64,000 nucleotides of DNA, taken from contig OY282560.1 in the NCBI GenBank assembly GCA_958295665.1, positions 97,131,930 through 97,195,929 of the forward strand, written 5' to 3'. A program made the position numbers and the translations under genes. The notes beneath the pieces were generated by a model. It saw only the letters and a program-made list of their open reading frames with translations, did no database searches and was not told where the DNA came from. The stretch is from Tipula vernalis. Its lineage: Eukaryota > Arthropoda > Insecta > Diptera > Tipulidae. Below are positions 23,501 to 36,525 of the stretch, one piece after another. The first letter of the stretch is position 1; every line of letters begins with the position of its first letter.

Positions 23501-25009
23501 TACAGGTCCCGTAACCTATTGATAGAGGTATCAACCATCGTAATCGGACCATTTTAGATTTTTGCCGCCCAAAAACTTGTGGGCTATAGCACAGTTGATT
23601 TTCAATAAAATTGAATTTTCTAAGAAATGCTTAGAAATAATCGAGCAATCAAAATGAAAATTGTCACAGCAATTACAGGTCCCGTAACCTATTGATAGAG
23701 GTATCAACCATCGTAATCGGACCATTTAAGATTTTTGCCGCCTAAAACTTGTGGGCTATAGCACAGTTGATTTTCAATAAAATTGAATTTTCTAAGAAAT
23801 GTTTAGAAATAATCGAGCAATCAAAATGAAAATTGTCACAGCAATTACAGGTCCCGTAACCTATTGATAGAGGTATCAACCATCGTAATCGGACCATTTT
23901 AGATTTTTGCCGCCCAAAAACTTGTGGGCTATAGCACAGTTGATTTTCAATAAAATTGAATTTTCTAAGAAATGCTAAGAAATAATCGAGCAATCAAAAT
24001 GAAAATTGTCACAGCAATTACAGGTCCCAAAACCTATTGATAGAGATATCAACCATCGTAATCGGACCATTTAAGATTTTTGCCGCCCAAAACTTGTGGG
24101 CTATAGCACAGTTGATTTTCAATAAAATTGAATTTTCTAAGAAATGTTTAGAAATAATCGAGCAATCAAAATGAAAATTGTCACAGCAATTACAGGTCCC
24201 GTAACCTATTGATAGAGGTATCAACCATCGTAATCGGACCATTTTAGATTTTTGCCGCCCAAAAACTTGTGGGCTATAGCACAGTTGATTTTCAATAAAA
24301 TTGAATTTTCTAAGAAATGCTAAGAAATAATCGAGCAATCAAAATGAAAATTGTCACAGCAATTACAGGTCCCGTAACCTATTGATAGAGATATCAACCA
24401 TCGTAATCGGACCATTTAAGATTTTTGCCGCCCAAAACTTGTGGGCTATAGCACAGTTGATTTTCAATAAAATTGAATTTTCTAAGAAATGTTTAGAAAT
24501 AATCGAGCAATCAAAATGAAAATTGTCACAGCAATTACAGGTCCCGTAACCTATTGATAGAGGTATCAACCATCGTAATCGGACCATTTTAGATTTTTGC
24601 CGCCCAAAAACTTGTGGGCTATAGCACAGTTGATTTTCAATAAAATTGAATTTTCTAAGAAATGCTAAGAAATAATCGAGCAATCAAAATGAAAATTGTC
24701 ACAGCAATTACAGGTCCCGTAACCTATTGATAGAGGTATCAACCATCGTAATCGGACCATTTTAGATTTTTTGCCGCCCAAAAACTTGTGGGCTATAGCA
24801 CAGTTGATTTTCAATAAAATTGAATTTTCTAAGAAATGCTAAGAAATAATCGAGCAATCAAAATGAAAATTGTCACAGCAATTACAGGTCCCAAAACCTA
24901 TTGATAGAGATATCAACCATCGTAATCGGACCATTTAAGATTTTTGCCGCCCAAAACTTGTGGGCTATAGCACAGTTGATTTTCAATAAAATTGAATTTT
25001 CTAAGAAAT
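20524..25009 (+). repeat. 4.49-kb segment, copy 1 (partner 26224-30709, offset 5700 bp)
   Basis: The two copies are 5700 bp (33 monomers) apart and share private variants: ATACAATTGA near 22744 and 28444, TAACATAGTTG near 23241 and 28941, and GCCGCCTAAAAC near 23740 and 29440. The left limit is T against A at 20523/26223, in GCTTAG against GCTAAG. The right limit is at 25010/30710, AAATTTTTAG against AAATGTTTAG. Confidence 0.9.
20547..21409 (+). repeat. Module X, final copy of the XY series
   Basis: This X matches those at 16924, 17787 and 19167. It is followed at 21410 not by Y but by a class I unit with ATTTAAG and GCCGCCC, so the 8-monomer series stops here. A fifth X lies at 26247-27109, carried there by the 5.7-kb-offset duplication. 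Confidence 0.85.
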
Positions 25010-25974
25010 TTTTAGAAATACTCGAGCAATCAAAATGAAAATTGTCACAGCAATTACAGGTCCCGTAACCTATTGATAGAGGTATCAACCATCGTAATCA
25101 GACTATTTTAGATTTTTGCCGCCCAAAAACTTGTGGGCTATAGCACAGTTGATTTTCAATAAAATTGAATTTTCTAAGAAATGCTAAGAAATAATCGAGC
25201 AATCAAAATGAAAACTGTCACAGCAATTACAGGTCCCGTAACCTATTGATAGAGGTATCAACCATCGTAATCGGACCATTTTAGATTTTTTGCCGCCCAA
25301 AAACTTGTGGGCTATAGCACAGTTGATTTTCAATAAAATTGAATTTTCTAAGAAATGTTTAGAAATACTCGAGCAATCAAAATTCAAATTGTCACAGCAA
25401 TTACAGGTCCCAAAACCTATTGATAGAGATATCAACCAATGTAATCGGAGCATTTTAGATGTTTGCCGCCCAAAAACTTGTGGGCTATAGCACAGTTGAT
25501 TTTCAATAAAATTGAATTTTCTAAGAAATGTTTAGAAATAATCGAGCAATCAAAATGAAAATTGTCACAGCAATTACAGGTCCCGTAACCTATTGATAGA
25601 GGTATCAACCATCGTAATCGGACCATTTAAGATTTTTGCCGCCCAAAACTTGTGGGCTATAGCACAGTTGATTTTCAATAAAATTGAATTTTCTAAGAAA
25701 TGCTTAGAAATACTCGAGCAATCAAAATAAAAATTGTCACAGCAATTACAGGTCCCGTAACTTATTGATAGAGGTATCAACCATCGTAATCGGACCATTT
25801 TAGATTTTTGCCGCCCAAAAACTTGTGGGCTATAGCACAGTTGATTTTCAATAAAATTGAATTTTCTAAGAAATGCTTAGAAATAATCGAGCAATCAAAA
25901 TGAAAATTGTCACAGCAATTACAGGTCCCGTAACCTATTGATAGAGGTATCAACCATCGTAATCGGACCATTTA
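24911..25974 (+). repeat. 1.06-kb block, partner of 15933-16996
   Basis: This block lies across the end of the duplicated segment and the stretch unique to the first 5.7-kb period. It carries the same rare states as 15933-16996 at offset 8978. Just beyond its right limit, near 25996, a private AAACTTTTGGGC change occurs. Confidence 0.8.
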
Positions 25975-26223
25975 AGATTTTTGCCGCCCAAAACTTTTGG
26001 GCTATAGCACAGTTGATTTTCAATAAAATTGAATTTTCTAAGAAATGTTTAGAAATAATCGAGCAATCAAAATGAAAATTGTCACAGCAATTACAGGTCC
26101 CGTAACCTATTGATAGAGGTATCAACCATCGTAATCGGACCATTTTAGATTTTTGCCGCCCAAAAACTTGTGGGCTATAGCACAGTTGATTTTCAATAAA
26201 ATTGAATTTTCTAAGAAATGCTA

Positions 26224-29200
26224 AGAAATAATCGAGCAATCAAAATGAAAATTGTCACAGCAATTACAGGTCCCGTAACCTATTGATAGAGGTATCAACC
26301 ATCGTAATCGGACCATTTAGGATTTTTCCCGCCCAAAACTTGTGGGCTATAGCACAGTTGATTTTCAATAAAATTGAATTTTCTAAGCAATTTTTAGAAA
26401 TACTCGAGCAATCAAAATGAAAATTGTCACAGCAATTACAGGTCTTGAAACATATTGATAGAGATATCAACCATCGTAATCGGACCATTTTAGATGTTTG
26501 CCGCCCAAAAACTTGTGGGCAATAGCACAGTTGATTTTCAATAAAATTGAATTTTCTAAGAAATGTTTAGAAATAATCGAGCAATCAAAATGAAAATTGT
26601 CACAGCAATTACAGGTCCCGAAACCTATTGTTAGAGGTATAAACCATCGTAATCGGACCATTTTAGATTTTTGCCGCCCAAAAACTTGTGGGCTATAGCA
26701 CAGTTGATTTTCAATAAAATTGAATTTTCTAAGAAATGCTTAGAAATAATCGAGCAATCAAAATGAAAATTGTCACAGCAATTACAGGTCCCGTAACCTA
26801 TTGATAGAGGTATCAACCATCGTAATCGGACCATTTAAGATTTTTGCCGCCCAAAACTTGTGGGCTATAGCACAGTTGATTTTCAATAAAATTGAATTTT
26901 CTAAGAAATGTTTAGAAATAATCGAGCAATCAAAATGAAAATTGTCACAGCAATTACAGGTCCCGTAACCTATTGATAGAGGTATCAACCATCGTAATCG
27001 GACCATTTTAGATTTTTGCCGCCCAAAAACTTGTGGGCTATAGCACAGTTGATTTTCAATAAAATTGAATTTTCTAAGAAATGCTAAGAAATAATCGAGC
27101 AATCAAAATGAAAATTGTCACAGCAATTACAGGTCCCGTAACCTATTGATAGAGGTATCAACCATCGTAATCGGACCATTTAAGATTTTTGCCGCCCAAA
27201 ACTTGTGGGCTATAGCACAGTTGATTTTCAATAAAATTGAATTTTCTAAGAAATGTTTAGAAATAATCGAGCAATCAAAATGAAAATTGTCACAGCAATT
27301 ACAGGTCCCGTAACCTATTGATAGAGGTATCAACCATCGTAATCGGACTATTTTACATTTTTGCCGCCCAAAAACTTGTGGGCTATAGCACAGTTGATTT
27401 TCAATAAAATTGAATTTTCTAAGAAATGCTAAGAAATAATCGAGCAATCAAAATGAAAATTGTCACAGCAATTACAGGTCCCGTAACCTATTGATAGAGG
27501 TATCAACCATCGTAATCGGACCATTTTAGATTTTTTGCCGCCCAAAAACTTGTGGGCTATAGCACAGTTGATTTTCAATAAAATTGAATTTTGTTAGAAA
27601 TGTTTAGAAATACTCGAGCAATCAAAATTCAAATTGTCACAGCAATTACAGGTCCCAAAACCTATTGATAGAGATATCAACCAATGTAATCGGAGCATTT
27701 TAGATGTTTGCCGCCCAAAAACTTGTGGGCTATAGCACAGTTGATTTTCAATAAAATTGAATTTTCTAAGAAATGTTTAGAAATAATCGAGCAATCAAAA
27801 TGAAAATTGTCACAGCAATTACAGGTCCCGTAACCTATTGATAGAGGTATCAACCATCGTAATCGGACCATTTAAGATTTTTGCCGCCCAAAACTTGTGG
27901 GCTATAGCACAGTTGATTTTCAATAAAATTGAATTTTCTAAGAAATGCTTAGAAATACTCAAACAATCAAAATGAAAATTGTCACAGCAATTACAGGTCC
28001 CGTAACTTATTGATAGAGGTATCAACCATCGTAATCGGACCATTTTAGATTTTTGCCGCCCAAAAACTTGTGGGCTATAGCACAGTTGATTTTCAATAAA
28101 ATTGAATTTTCTAAGAAATGCTTAGAAATAATCGAGCAATCAAAATGAAAATTGTCACAGCAATTACAGGTCCCGTAACCTATTGATAGAGGTATCAACC
28201 ATCGTAATCGGACCATTTAAGATTTTTGCCGCCCAAAACTTGTGGGCTATAGCACAGTTGATTTTCAATAAAATTGAATTTTCTAAGAAATGTTTAGAAA
28301 TAATCGAGCAATCAAAATGAAAATTGTCACAGCAATTACAGGTCCCGTAACCTATTGATAGAGGTATCAACCATCGTAATCGGACCATTTTAGATTTTTG
28401 CCGCCCAAAAACTTGTGGGCTATAGCACAGTTGATTTTCAATACAATTGAATTTTCTAAGAAATGCTAAGAAATAATCGAGCAATCAAAATGAAAATTGT
28501 CACAGCAATTACAGGTCCCGTAACCTATTGATAGAGGTATCAACCATCGTAATCGGACCATTTTAGATTTTTGCCGCCCAAAAACTTGTGGGCTATAGCA
28601 CAGTTGATTTTCAATAAAATTGAATTTTCTAAGAAATGCTTAGAAATAATCGAGCAATCAAAATGAAAATTGTCACAGCAATTACAGGTCCCGTAACCTA
28701 TTGATAGAGGTATCAACCATCGTAATCGGACCATTTAAGATTTTTGCCGCCCAAAACTTGTGGGCTATAGCACAGTTGATTTTCAATAAAATTGAATTTT
28801 CTAAGAAATTTTTAGAAATACTCGAGCAATCAAAATGAAAATTGTCACAGCAATTACAGGTCCCGTAACCTATTGATAGAGGTATCAACCATCGTAATCG
28901 GACCATTTTAGATTTTTGCCGCCCAAAAACTTGTGGGCTATAACATAGTTGATTTTCAATAAAATTGAATTTTCTAAGAAATGTTTAGAAATAATCGAGC
29001 AATCAAAATGAAAATTGTCACAGCAATTACAGGTCCCGAAACCTATTGTTAGAGGTATAAACCATCGTAATCGGACCATTTTAGATTTTTGCCGCCCAAA
29101 AACTTGTGGGCTATAGCACAGTTGATTTTCAATAAAATTGAATTTTCTAAGAAATGTTTAGAAATAATCGAGCAATCAAAATGAAAATTGTCACAGCAAT

Positions 29201-30709
29201 TACAGGTCCCGTAACCTATTGATAGAGGTATCAACCATCGTAATCGGACCATTTTAGATTTTTGCCGCCCAAAAACTTGTGGGCTATAGCACAGTTGATT
29301 TTCAATAAAATTGAATTTTCTAAGAAATGCTTAGAAATAATCGAGCAATCAAAATGAAAATTGTCACAGCAATTACAGGTCCCGTAACCTATTGATAGAG
29401 GTATCAACCATCGTAATCGGACCATTTAAGATTTTTGCCGCCTAAAACTTGTGGGCTATAGCACAGTTGATTTTCAATAAAATTGAATTTTCTAAGAAAT
29501 GTTTAGAAATAATCGAGCAATCAAAATGAAAATTGTCACAGCAATTACAGGTCCCGTAACCTATTGATAGAGGTATCAACCATCGTAATCGGACCATTTT
29601 AGATTTTTGCCGCCCAAAAACTTGTGGGCTATAGCACAGTTGATTTTCAATAAAATTGAATTTTCTAAGAAATGCTAAGAAATAATCGAGCAATCAAAAT
29701 GAAAATTGTCACAGCAATTACAGGTCCCAAAACCTATTGATAGAGATATCAACCATCGTAATCGGACCATTTAAGATTTTTGCCGCCCAAAACTTGTGGG
29801 CTATAGCACAGTTGATTTTCAATAAAATTGAATTTTCTAAGAAATGTTTAGAAATAATCGAGCAATCAAAATGAAAATTGTCACAGCAATTACAGGTCCC
29901 GTAACCTATTGATAGAGGTATCAACCATCGTAATCGGACCATTTTAGATTTTTGCCGCCCAAAAACTTGTGGGCTATAGCACAGTTGATTTTCAATAAAA
30001 TTGAATTTTCTAAGAAATGCTAAGAAATAATCGAGCAATCAAAATGAAAATTGTCACAGCAATTACAGGTCCCGTAACCTATTGATAGAGATATCAACCA
30101 TCGTAATCGGACCATTTAAGATTTTTGCCGCCCAAAACTTGTGGGCTATAGCACAGTTGATTTTCAATAAAATTGAATTTTCTAAGAAATGTTTAGAAAT
30201 AATCGAGCAATCAAAATGAAAATTGTCACAGCAATTACAGGTCCCGTAACCTATTGATAGAGGTATCAACCATCGTAATCGGACCATTTTAGATTTTTGC
30301 CGCCCAAAAACTTGTGGGCTATAGCACAGTTGATTTTCAATAAAATTGAATTTTCTAAGAAATGCTAAGAAATAATCGAGCAATCAAAATGAAAATTGTC
30401 ACAGCAATTACAGGTCCCGTAACCTATTGATAGAGGTATCAACCATCGTAATCGGACCATTTTAGATTTTTTGCCGCCCAAAAACTTGTGGGCTATAGCA
30501 CAGTTGATTTTCAATAAAATTGAATTTTCTAAGAAATGCTAAGAAATAATCGAGCAATCAAAATGAAAATTGTCACAGCAATTAAAGGTCCCAAAACCTA
30601 TTGATAGAGATATCAACCATCGTAATCGGACCATTTAAGATTTTTGCCGCCCAAAACTTGTGGGCTATAGCACAGTTGATTTTCAATAAAATTGAATTTT
30701 CTAAGAAAT
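26224..30709 (+). repeat. 4.49-kb segment, copy 2
   Basis: Six substitutions relative to copy 1 are visible: TTTTACATTT at 27356, two in TTGTTAGAAA near 27593-27595, two in ACTCAAACAATC near 27961-27963, and AATTAAAGG at 30585. That is roughly 0.13% divergence by my reading, a minimum. After 30709 the two copies follow different monomer orders. Confidence 0.9.
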
Positions 30710-31772
30710 GTTTAGAAATAATCGAGCAATCAAAATGAAAATTGTCACAGCAATTACAGGTCCCGTAACCTATTGATAGAGGTATCAACCATCGTAATCG
30801 GACCATTTTAGATTTTTGCCGCCCAAAAACTTGTGGGCTATAGCACAGTTGATTTTCAATAAAATTGAATTTTCTAAGAAATGCTAAGAAATAATCGAGC
30901 AATCAAAATGAAAATTGTCACAGCAATTACAGGTCCCGTAACCTATTGATAGAGGTATCAACCATCGTAATCGGACCATTTTAGATTTTTGCCGCCCAAA
31001 AACTTGTGGGCTATAGCACAGTTGATTTTCAATAAAATTGAATTTTCTAAGAAATGCTAAGAAATAATCGAGCAATCAAAATGAAAATTGTCACAGCAAT
31101 TACAGGTCCCGTAACCTATTGATAGAGATATCAACCATCGTAATCGGACCATTTAAGATTTTTGCCGCCCAAAACTTGTGGGCTATAGCACAGTTGATTT
31201 TCAATAAAATTGAATTTTCTAAGAAATGCTAAGAAATAATCGAGCAATCAAAATGAAAATTGTCACAGCAATTACAGGTCCCAAAACCTATTGATAGAGA
31301 TATCAACCATCGTAATCGGACCATTTAAGATTTTTGCCGCCCAAAACTTGTGGGCTATAGCACAGTTGATTTTCAATAAAATTGAATTTTCTAAGAAATG
31401 TTTAGAAATAATCGAGCAATCAAAATGAAAATTGTCACAGCAATTACAGGTCCCGTAACCTATTGATAGAGGTATCAACCATCGTAATCGGACCATTTTA
31501 GATTTTTGCCGCCCAAAAACTTGTGGGCTATAGCACAGTTGATTTTCAATAAAATTGAATTTTCTAAGAAATGCTAAGAAATAATCGAGCAATCAAAATG
31601 AAAATTGTCACAGCAATTACAGGTCCCGTAACCTATTGATAGAGGTATCAACCATCGTAATCGGACCATTTTAGATTTTTGCCGCCCAAAAACTTGTGGG
31701 CTATAGCACAGTTGATTTTCAATAAAATTGAATTTTCTAAGAAATGCTAAGAAATAATCGAGCAATCAAAAT
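30565..31772 (+). repeat. 4-monomer repeat (690 bp), 1.75 copies
   Basis: The three monomers at 30565-31082 recur at 31255-31772. The only difference noted is AATTAAAGG near 30585 against AATTACAGG. A single 172-bp monomer at 31083-31254 separates them. Related 689-bp spacing is seen between 33155 and 33844. In each case the first monomer has CCCAAAACCTATTGATAGAG. Confidence 0.78.
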
Positions 31773-32102
31773 GAAAATTGTCACAGCAATTACAGGTCCC
31801 GTAACCTATTGATAGAGGTATCAACCATCGTAATCGGACCATTTTAGATTTTTGCCGCCCAAAAACTTGTGGGCTATAGCACAGTTGATTTTCAATAAAA
31901 TTGAATTTTCTAAGAAATGCTAAGAAATAATCGAGCAATCAAAATGAAAATTGTCACAGCAATTACAGGTCCCGTAACCTATTGATAGAGGTATCAACCA
32001 TCGTAATCGGACCATTTAAGATTTTTGTCGCCCAAAACTTGTGGGCTATAGCACAGTTGATTTTCAATAAAATTGAATTTTCTAAGAAATTTTTAGAAAT
32101 AC

Positions 32103-32953
32103 TCGAGCAATCAAAATGAAAATTGTCACAGCAATTACAGGTCCCGTAACCTATTGATAGAGGTATCAACCATCGTAATCGGACCATTTAAGATTTTTGC
32201 CGCCCAAAACTTGTGGGCTATAGCACAGTTGATTTTCAATAAAATTGAATTTTCTAAGAAATGTTTAGAAATAATCGAGCAATCAAAATGAAAATTGTCA
32301 CAGCAATTACAGGTCCCGTAACCTATTGATAGAGGTATCAACCATCGTAATCGGACCATTTTAGATTTTTGCCGCCCAAAAACTTGTGGGCTATAGCACA
32401 GTTGATTTTCAATAAAATTGAATTTTCTAAGAAATGCTAAGAAATAATCGAGCAATCAAAATGAAAATTGTCACAGCAATTACAGGTCCCGTAACCTATT
32501 GATAGAGGTATCAACCATCGTAATCGGACCATTTTAGATTTTTGCCGCCCAAAAACTTGTGGGCTATAGCACAGTTGATTTTCAATAAAATTGAATTTTC
32601 TAAGAAATGCTAAGAAATAATCGAGCAATCAAAATGAAAATTGTCACAGCAATTACAGGTCCCGTAACCTATTGATAGAGGTATCAACCATCGTAATCGG
32701 ACCATTTTAGATTTTTGCCGCCCAAAAACTTGTGGGCTATAGCACAGTTGATTTTCAATAAAATTGAATTTTATAAGAAATGCTAAGAAATAATCGAGCA
32801 ATCAAAATGAAAATTGTCACAGCAATTACAGGTCCCGTAACCTATTGATAGAGGTATCAACCATCGTAATCGGACCATTTAAGATTTTTGTCGCCCAAAA
32901 CTTGTGGGCTATAGCACAGTTGATTTTCAATAAAATTGAATTTTCTAAGAAAT
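32103..32953 (+). repeat. 0.85-kb block, copy 1 (partner 34692-35542, offset 2589 bp)
   Basis: The limits are ACTCGAG against AATCGAG on the left and AAATGCTAAG against AAATTTTTAG on the right. Both copies include the GTCGCCC variant (near 32890 and 35479). A private TTTATAAG is present near 32772 in this copy only. Confidence 0.75.
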
Positions 32954-34691
32954 GCTAAGAAATAATCGAGCAATCAAAATGAAAATTGTCACAGCAATTA
33001 CAGGTCCCGTAACCTATTGATAGAGGTATCAACCATCGTAATCGGACCATTTTAGATTTTTTGCCGCCCAAAAACTTGTGGGCTATAGCACAGTTGATTT
33101 TCAATAAAATTGAATTTTCTAAGAAATGCTAAGAAATAATCGAGCAATCAAAATGAAAATTGTCACAGCAATTACAGGTCCCAAAACCTATTGATAGAGA
33201 TATCAACCATCGTAATCGGACCATTTAAGATTTTTGCCGCCCAAAACTTGTGGGCTATAGCACAGTTGATTTTCAATAAAATTGAATTTTCTAAGAAATG
33301 TTTAGAAATAATCGAGCAATCAAAATGAAAATTGTCACAGCAATTACAGGTCCCGTAACCTATTGATAGAGGTATCAACCATCGTAATCGGACCATTTTA
33401 GATTTTTGCCGCCCAAAAACTTGTGGGCTATAGCACAGTTGATTTTCAATAAAATTGAATTTTCTAAGAAATGCTAAGAAATAATCGAGCAATCAAAATG
33501 AAAATTGTCACAGCAATTACAGGTCCCGTAACCTATTGATAGAGATATCAACCATCGTAATCGGACCATTTAAGATTTTTGCCGCCCAAAACTTGTGGGC
33601 TATAGCACAGTTGATTTTCAATAAAATTGAATTTTCTAAGAAATGTTTAGAAATAATCGAGCAATCAAAATGAAAATTGTCACAGCAATTACAGGTCCCG
33701 TAACCTATTGATAGAGGTATCAACCATCGTAATCGGACCATTTTAGATTTTTGCCGCCCAAAACTTGTGGGCTATAGCACAGTTGATTTTCAATAAAATT
33801 GAATTTTCTAAGAAATGCTAAGAAATAATCGAGCAATCAAAATGAAAATTGTCACAGCAATTACAGGTCCCAAAACCTATTGATAGAAATATCAACCATC
33901 GTAATCGGACCATTTAAGATTTTTGCCGCCCAAAACTTGTGGGCTATAGCACAGTTGATTTTCAATAAAATTGAATTTTCTAAGAAATGTTTAGAAATAA
34001 TCGAGCAATCAAAATGAAAATTGTCACAGCAATTACAGGTCCCGTAACCTATTGATAGAGGTATCAACCATCGTAATCGGACCATTTTAGATTTTTGCCG
34101 CCCAAAAACTTGTGGGCTATAGCACAGTTGATTTTCAATAAAATTGAATTTTCTAAGAAATGCTAAGAAATAATCGAGCAATCAAAATGAAAATTGTCAC
34201 AGCAATTACAGGTCCCGTAACCTATTGATAGAGGTATCAACCATCGTAATCGGACCATTTTAGATTTTTTGCCGCCCAAAAACTTGTGGGCTATAGCACA
34301 GTTGATTTTCAATAAAATTGAATTTTCTAAGAAATGCTAAGAAATAATCGAGCAATCAAAATGAAAATTGTCACAGCAATTACAGGTCCCAAAACCTATT
34401 GATAGAGATATCAACCATCGTAATCGGACCATTTAAGATTTTTGCCGCCCAAAACTTGTGGGCTATAGCACAGTTGATTTTCAATAAAATTGAATTTTCT
34501 AAGAAATGTTTAGAAATAATCGAGCAATCAAAATGAAAATTGTCACAGCAATTACAGGTCCCGTAACCTATTGATAGAGGTATCAACCATCGTAATCGGA
34601 CCATTTAAGATTTTTGCCGCCCAAAACTTGTGGGCTATAGCACAGTTGATTTTCAATAAAATTGAATTTTCTAAGAAATGCTTAGAAATAA

Positions 34692-35542
34692 TCGAGCAAT
34701 CAAAATGAAAATTGTCACAGCAATTACAGGTCCCGTAACCTATTGATAGAGGTATCAACCATCGTAATCGGACCATTTAAGATTTTTGCCGCCCAAAACT
34801 TGTGGGCTATAGCACAGTTGATTTTCAATAAAATTGAATTTTCTAAGAAATGTTTAGAAATAATCGAGCAATCAAAATGAAAATTGTCACAGCAATTACA
34901 GGTCCCGTAACCTATTGATAGAGGTATCAACCATCGTAATCGGACCATTTTAGATTTTTGCCGCCCAAAAACTTGTGGGCTATAGCACAGTTGATTTTCA
35001 ATAAAATTGAATTTTCTAAGAAATGCTAAGAAATAATCGAGCAATCAAAATGAAAATTGTCACAGCAATTACAGGTCCCGTAACCTATTGATAGAGGTAT
35101 CAACCATCGTAATCGGACCATTTTAGATTTTTGCCGCCCAAAAACTTGTGGGCTATAGCACAGTTGATTTTCAATAAAATTGAATTTTCTAAGAAATGCT
35201 AAGAAATAATCGAGCAATCAAAATGAAAATTGTCACAGCAATTACAGGTCCCGTAACCTATTGATAGAGGTATCAACCATCGTAATCGGACCATTTTAGA
35301 TTTTTGCCGCCCAAAAACTTGTGGGCTATAGCACAGTTGATTTTCAATAAAATTGAATTTTCTAAGAAATGCTAAGAAATAATCGAGCAATCAAAATGAA
35401 AATTGTCACAGCAATTACAGGTCCCGTAACCTATTGATAGAGGTATCAACCATCGTAATCGGACCATTTAAGATTTTTGTCGCCCAAAACTTGTGGGCTA
35501 TAGCACAGTTGATTTTCAATAAAATTGAATTTTCTAAGAAAT
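34692..35542 (+). repeat. 0.85-kb block, copy 2
   Basis: The order of monomers matches 32103-32953 at offset 2589 (15 monomers). The following monomer is a module-X-like unit with AAATTTTTAG and TCTTGAAACATATTG, whereas copy 1 continues with GCTAAG units. The break therefore marks where the two histories separate. Confidence 0.75.
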
Positions 35543-36525
35543 TTTTAGAAATACTCGAGCAATCAAAATGAAAATTGTCACAGCAATTACAGGTCTTGAA
35601 ACATATTGATAGAGATATCAACCATCGTAATCGGACCATTTTAGATTTTTGCCGCCCAAAAACTTGTGGACTATAGCACAGTTGATTTTCAATAAAATTG
35701 AATTTTCTAAGAAATGCTTAGAAATACTCGAGCAATCAAAATGAAAATTGTCACAGCAATTACAGGTCCCGTAACTTATTGATAGAGGTATCAACCATCG
35801 TAATCGGACCATTTTAGATTTTTGCCGCCCAAAAACTTGTGGGCTATAGCACAGTTGATTTTCAATAAAATTGAATTTTCTAAGAAATGCTTAGAAATAA
35901 TCGAGCAATCAAAATGAAAATTGTCACAGCAATTACAGGTCCCGTAACCTATTGATAGAGGTATCAACCATCGTAATCGGACCATTTAAGATTTTTGCCG
36001 CCCAAAACTTGTGGGCTATAGCACAGTTGATTTTCAATAAAATTGAATTTTCTAAGAAATGTTTAGAAATAATCGAGCAATCAAAATGAAAATTGTCACA
36101 GCAATTACAGGTCCCGAAACCTATTATTAGAGGTATAAACCATCGTAATCGGACCATTTTAGATTTTTGCCGCCCAAAAACTTGTGGGCTATAGCACAGT
36201 TGATTTTCAATAAAATTGAATTTTCTAAGAAATGTTTAGAAATAATCGAGCAATCAAAATGAAAATTGTCACAGCAATTACAGGTCCCGTAACCTATTGA
36301 TAGAGGTATCAACCATCGTAATCGGACCATTTTAGATTTTTGCCGCCCAAAAACTTGTGGGCTATAGCACAGTTGATTTTCAATAAAATTGAATTTTCTA
36401 AGAAATGCTTAGAAATAATCGAGCAATCAAAATGAAAATTGTCACAGCAATTACAGGTCCCGTAACCTATTGATAGAGGTATCAACCATCGTAATCGGAC
36501 CATTTAAGATTTTTGCCGCCCAAAA

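Larger units (their letters stand above)
16924..30709 (+). repeat. Region B: X/Y modular repeats and a 5.7-kb-offset duplication
   Basis: This region is marked by TTAGGATTTTTCCCGCC (near 16996 to 26319), GGGCAATAGCACAG (near 17198 to 26520), TCTTGAAACATATTG (from about 17120) and TTGTTAGAGGTATAAACC (from about 17296). The first half is built from a 5-monomer module X and a 3-monomer module Y. The second half is dominated by the duplication of 20524-25009 at 26224-30709. Confidence 0.78.
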
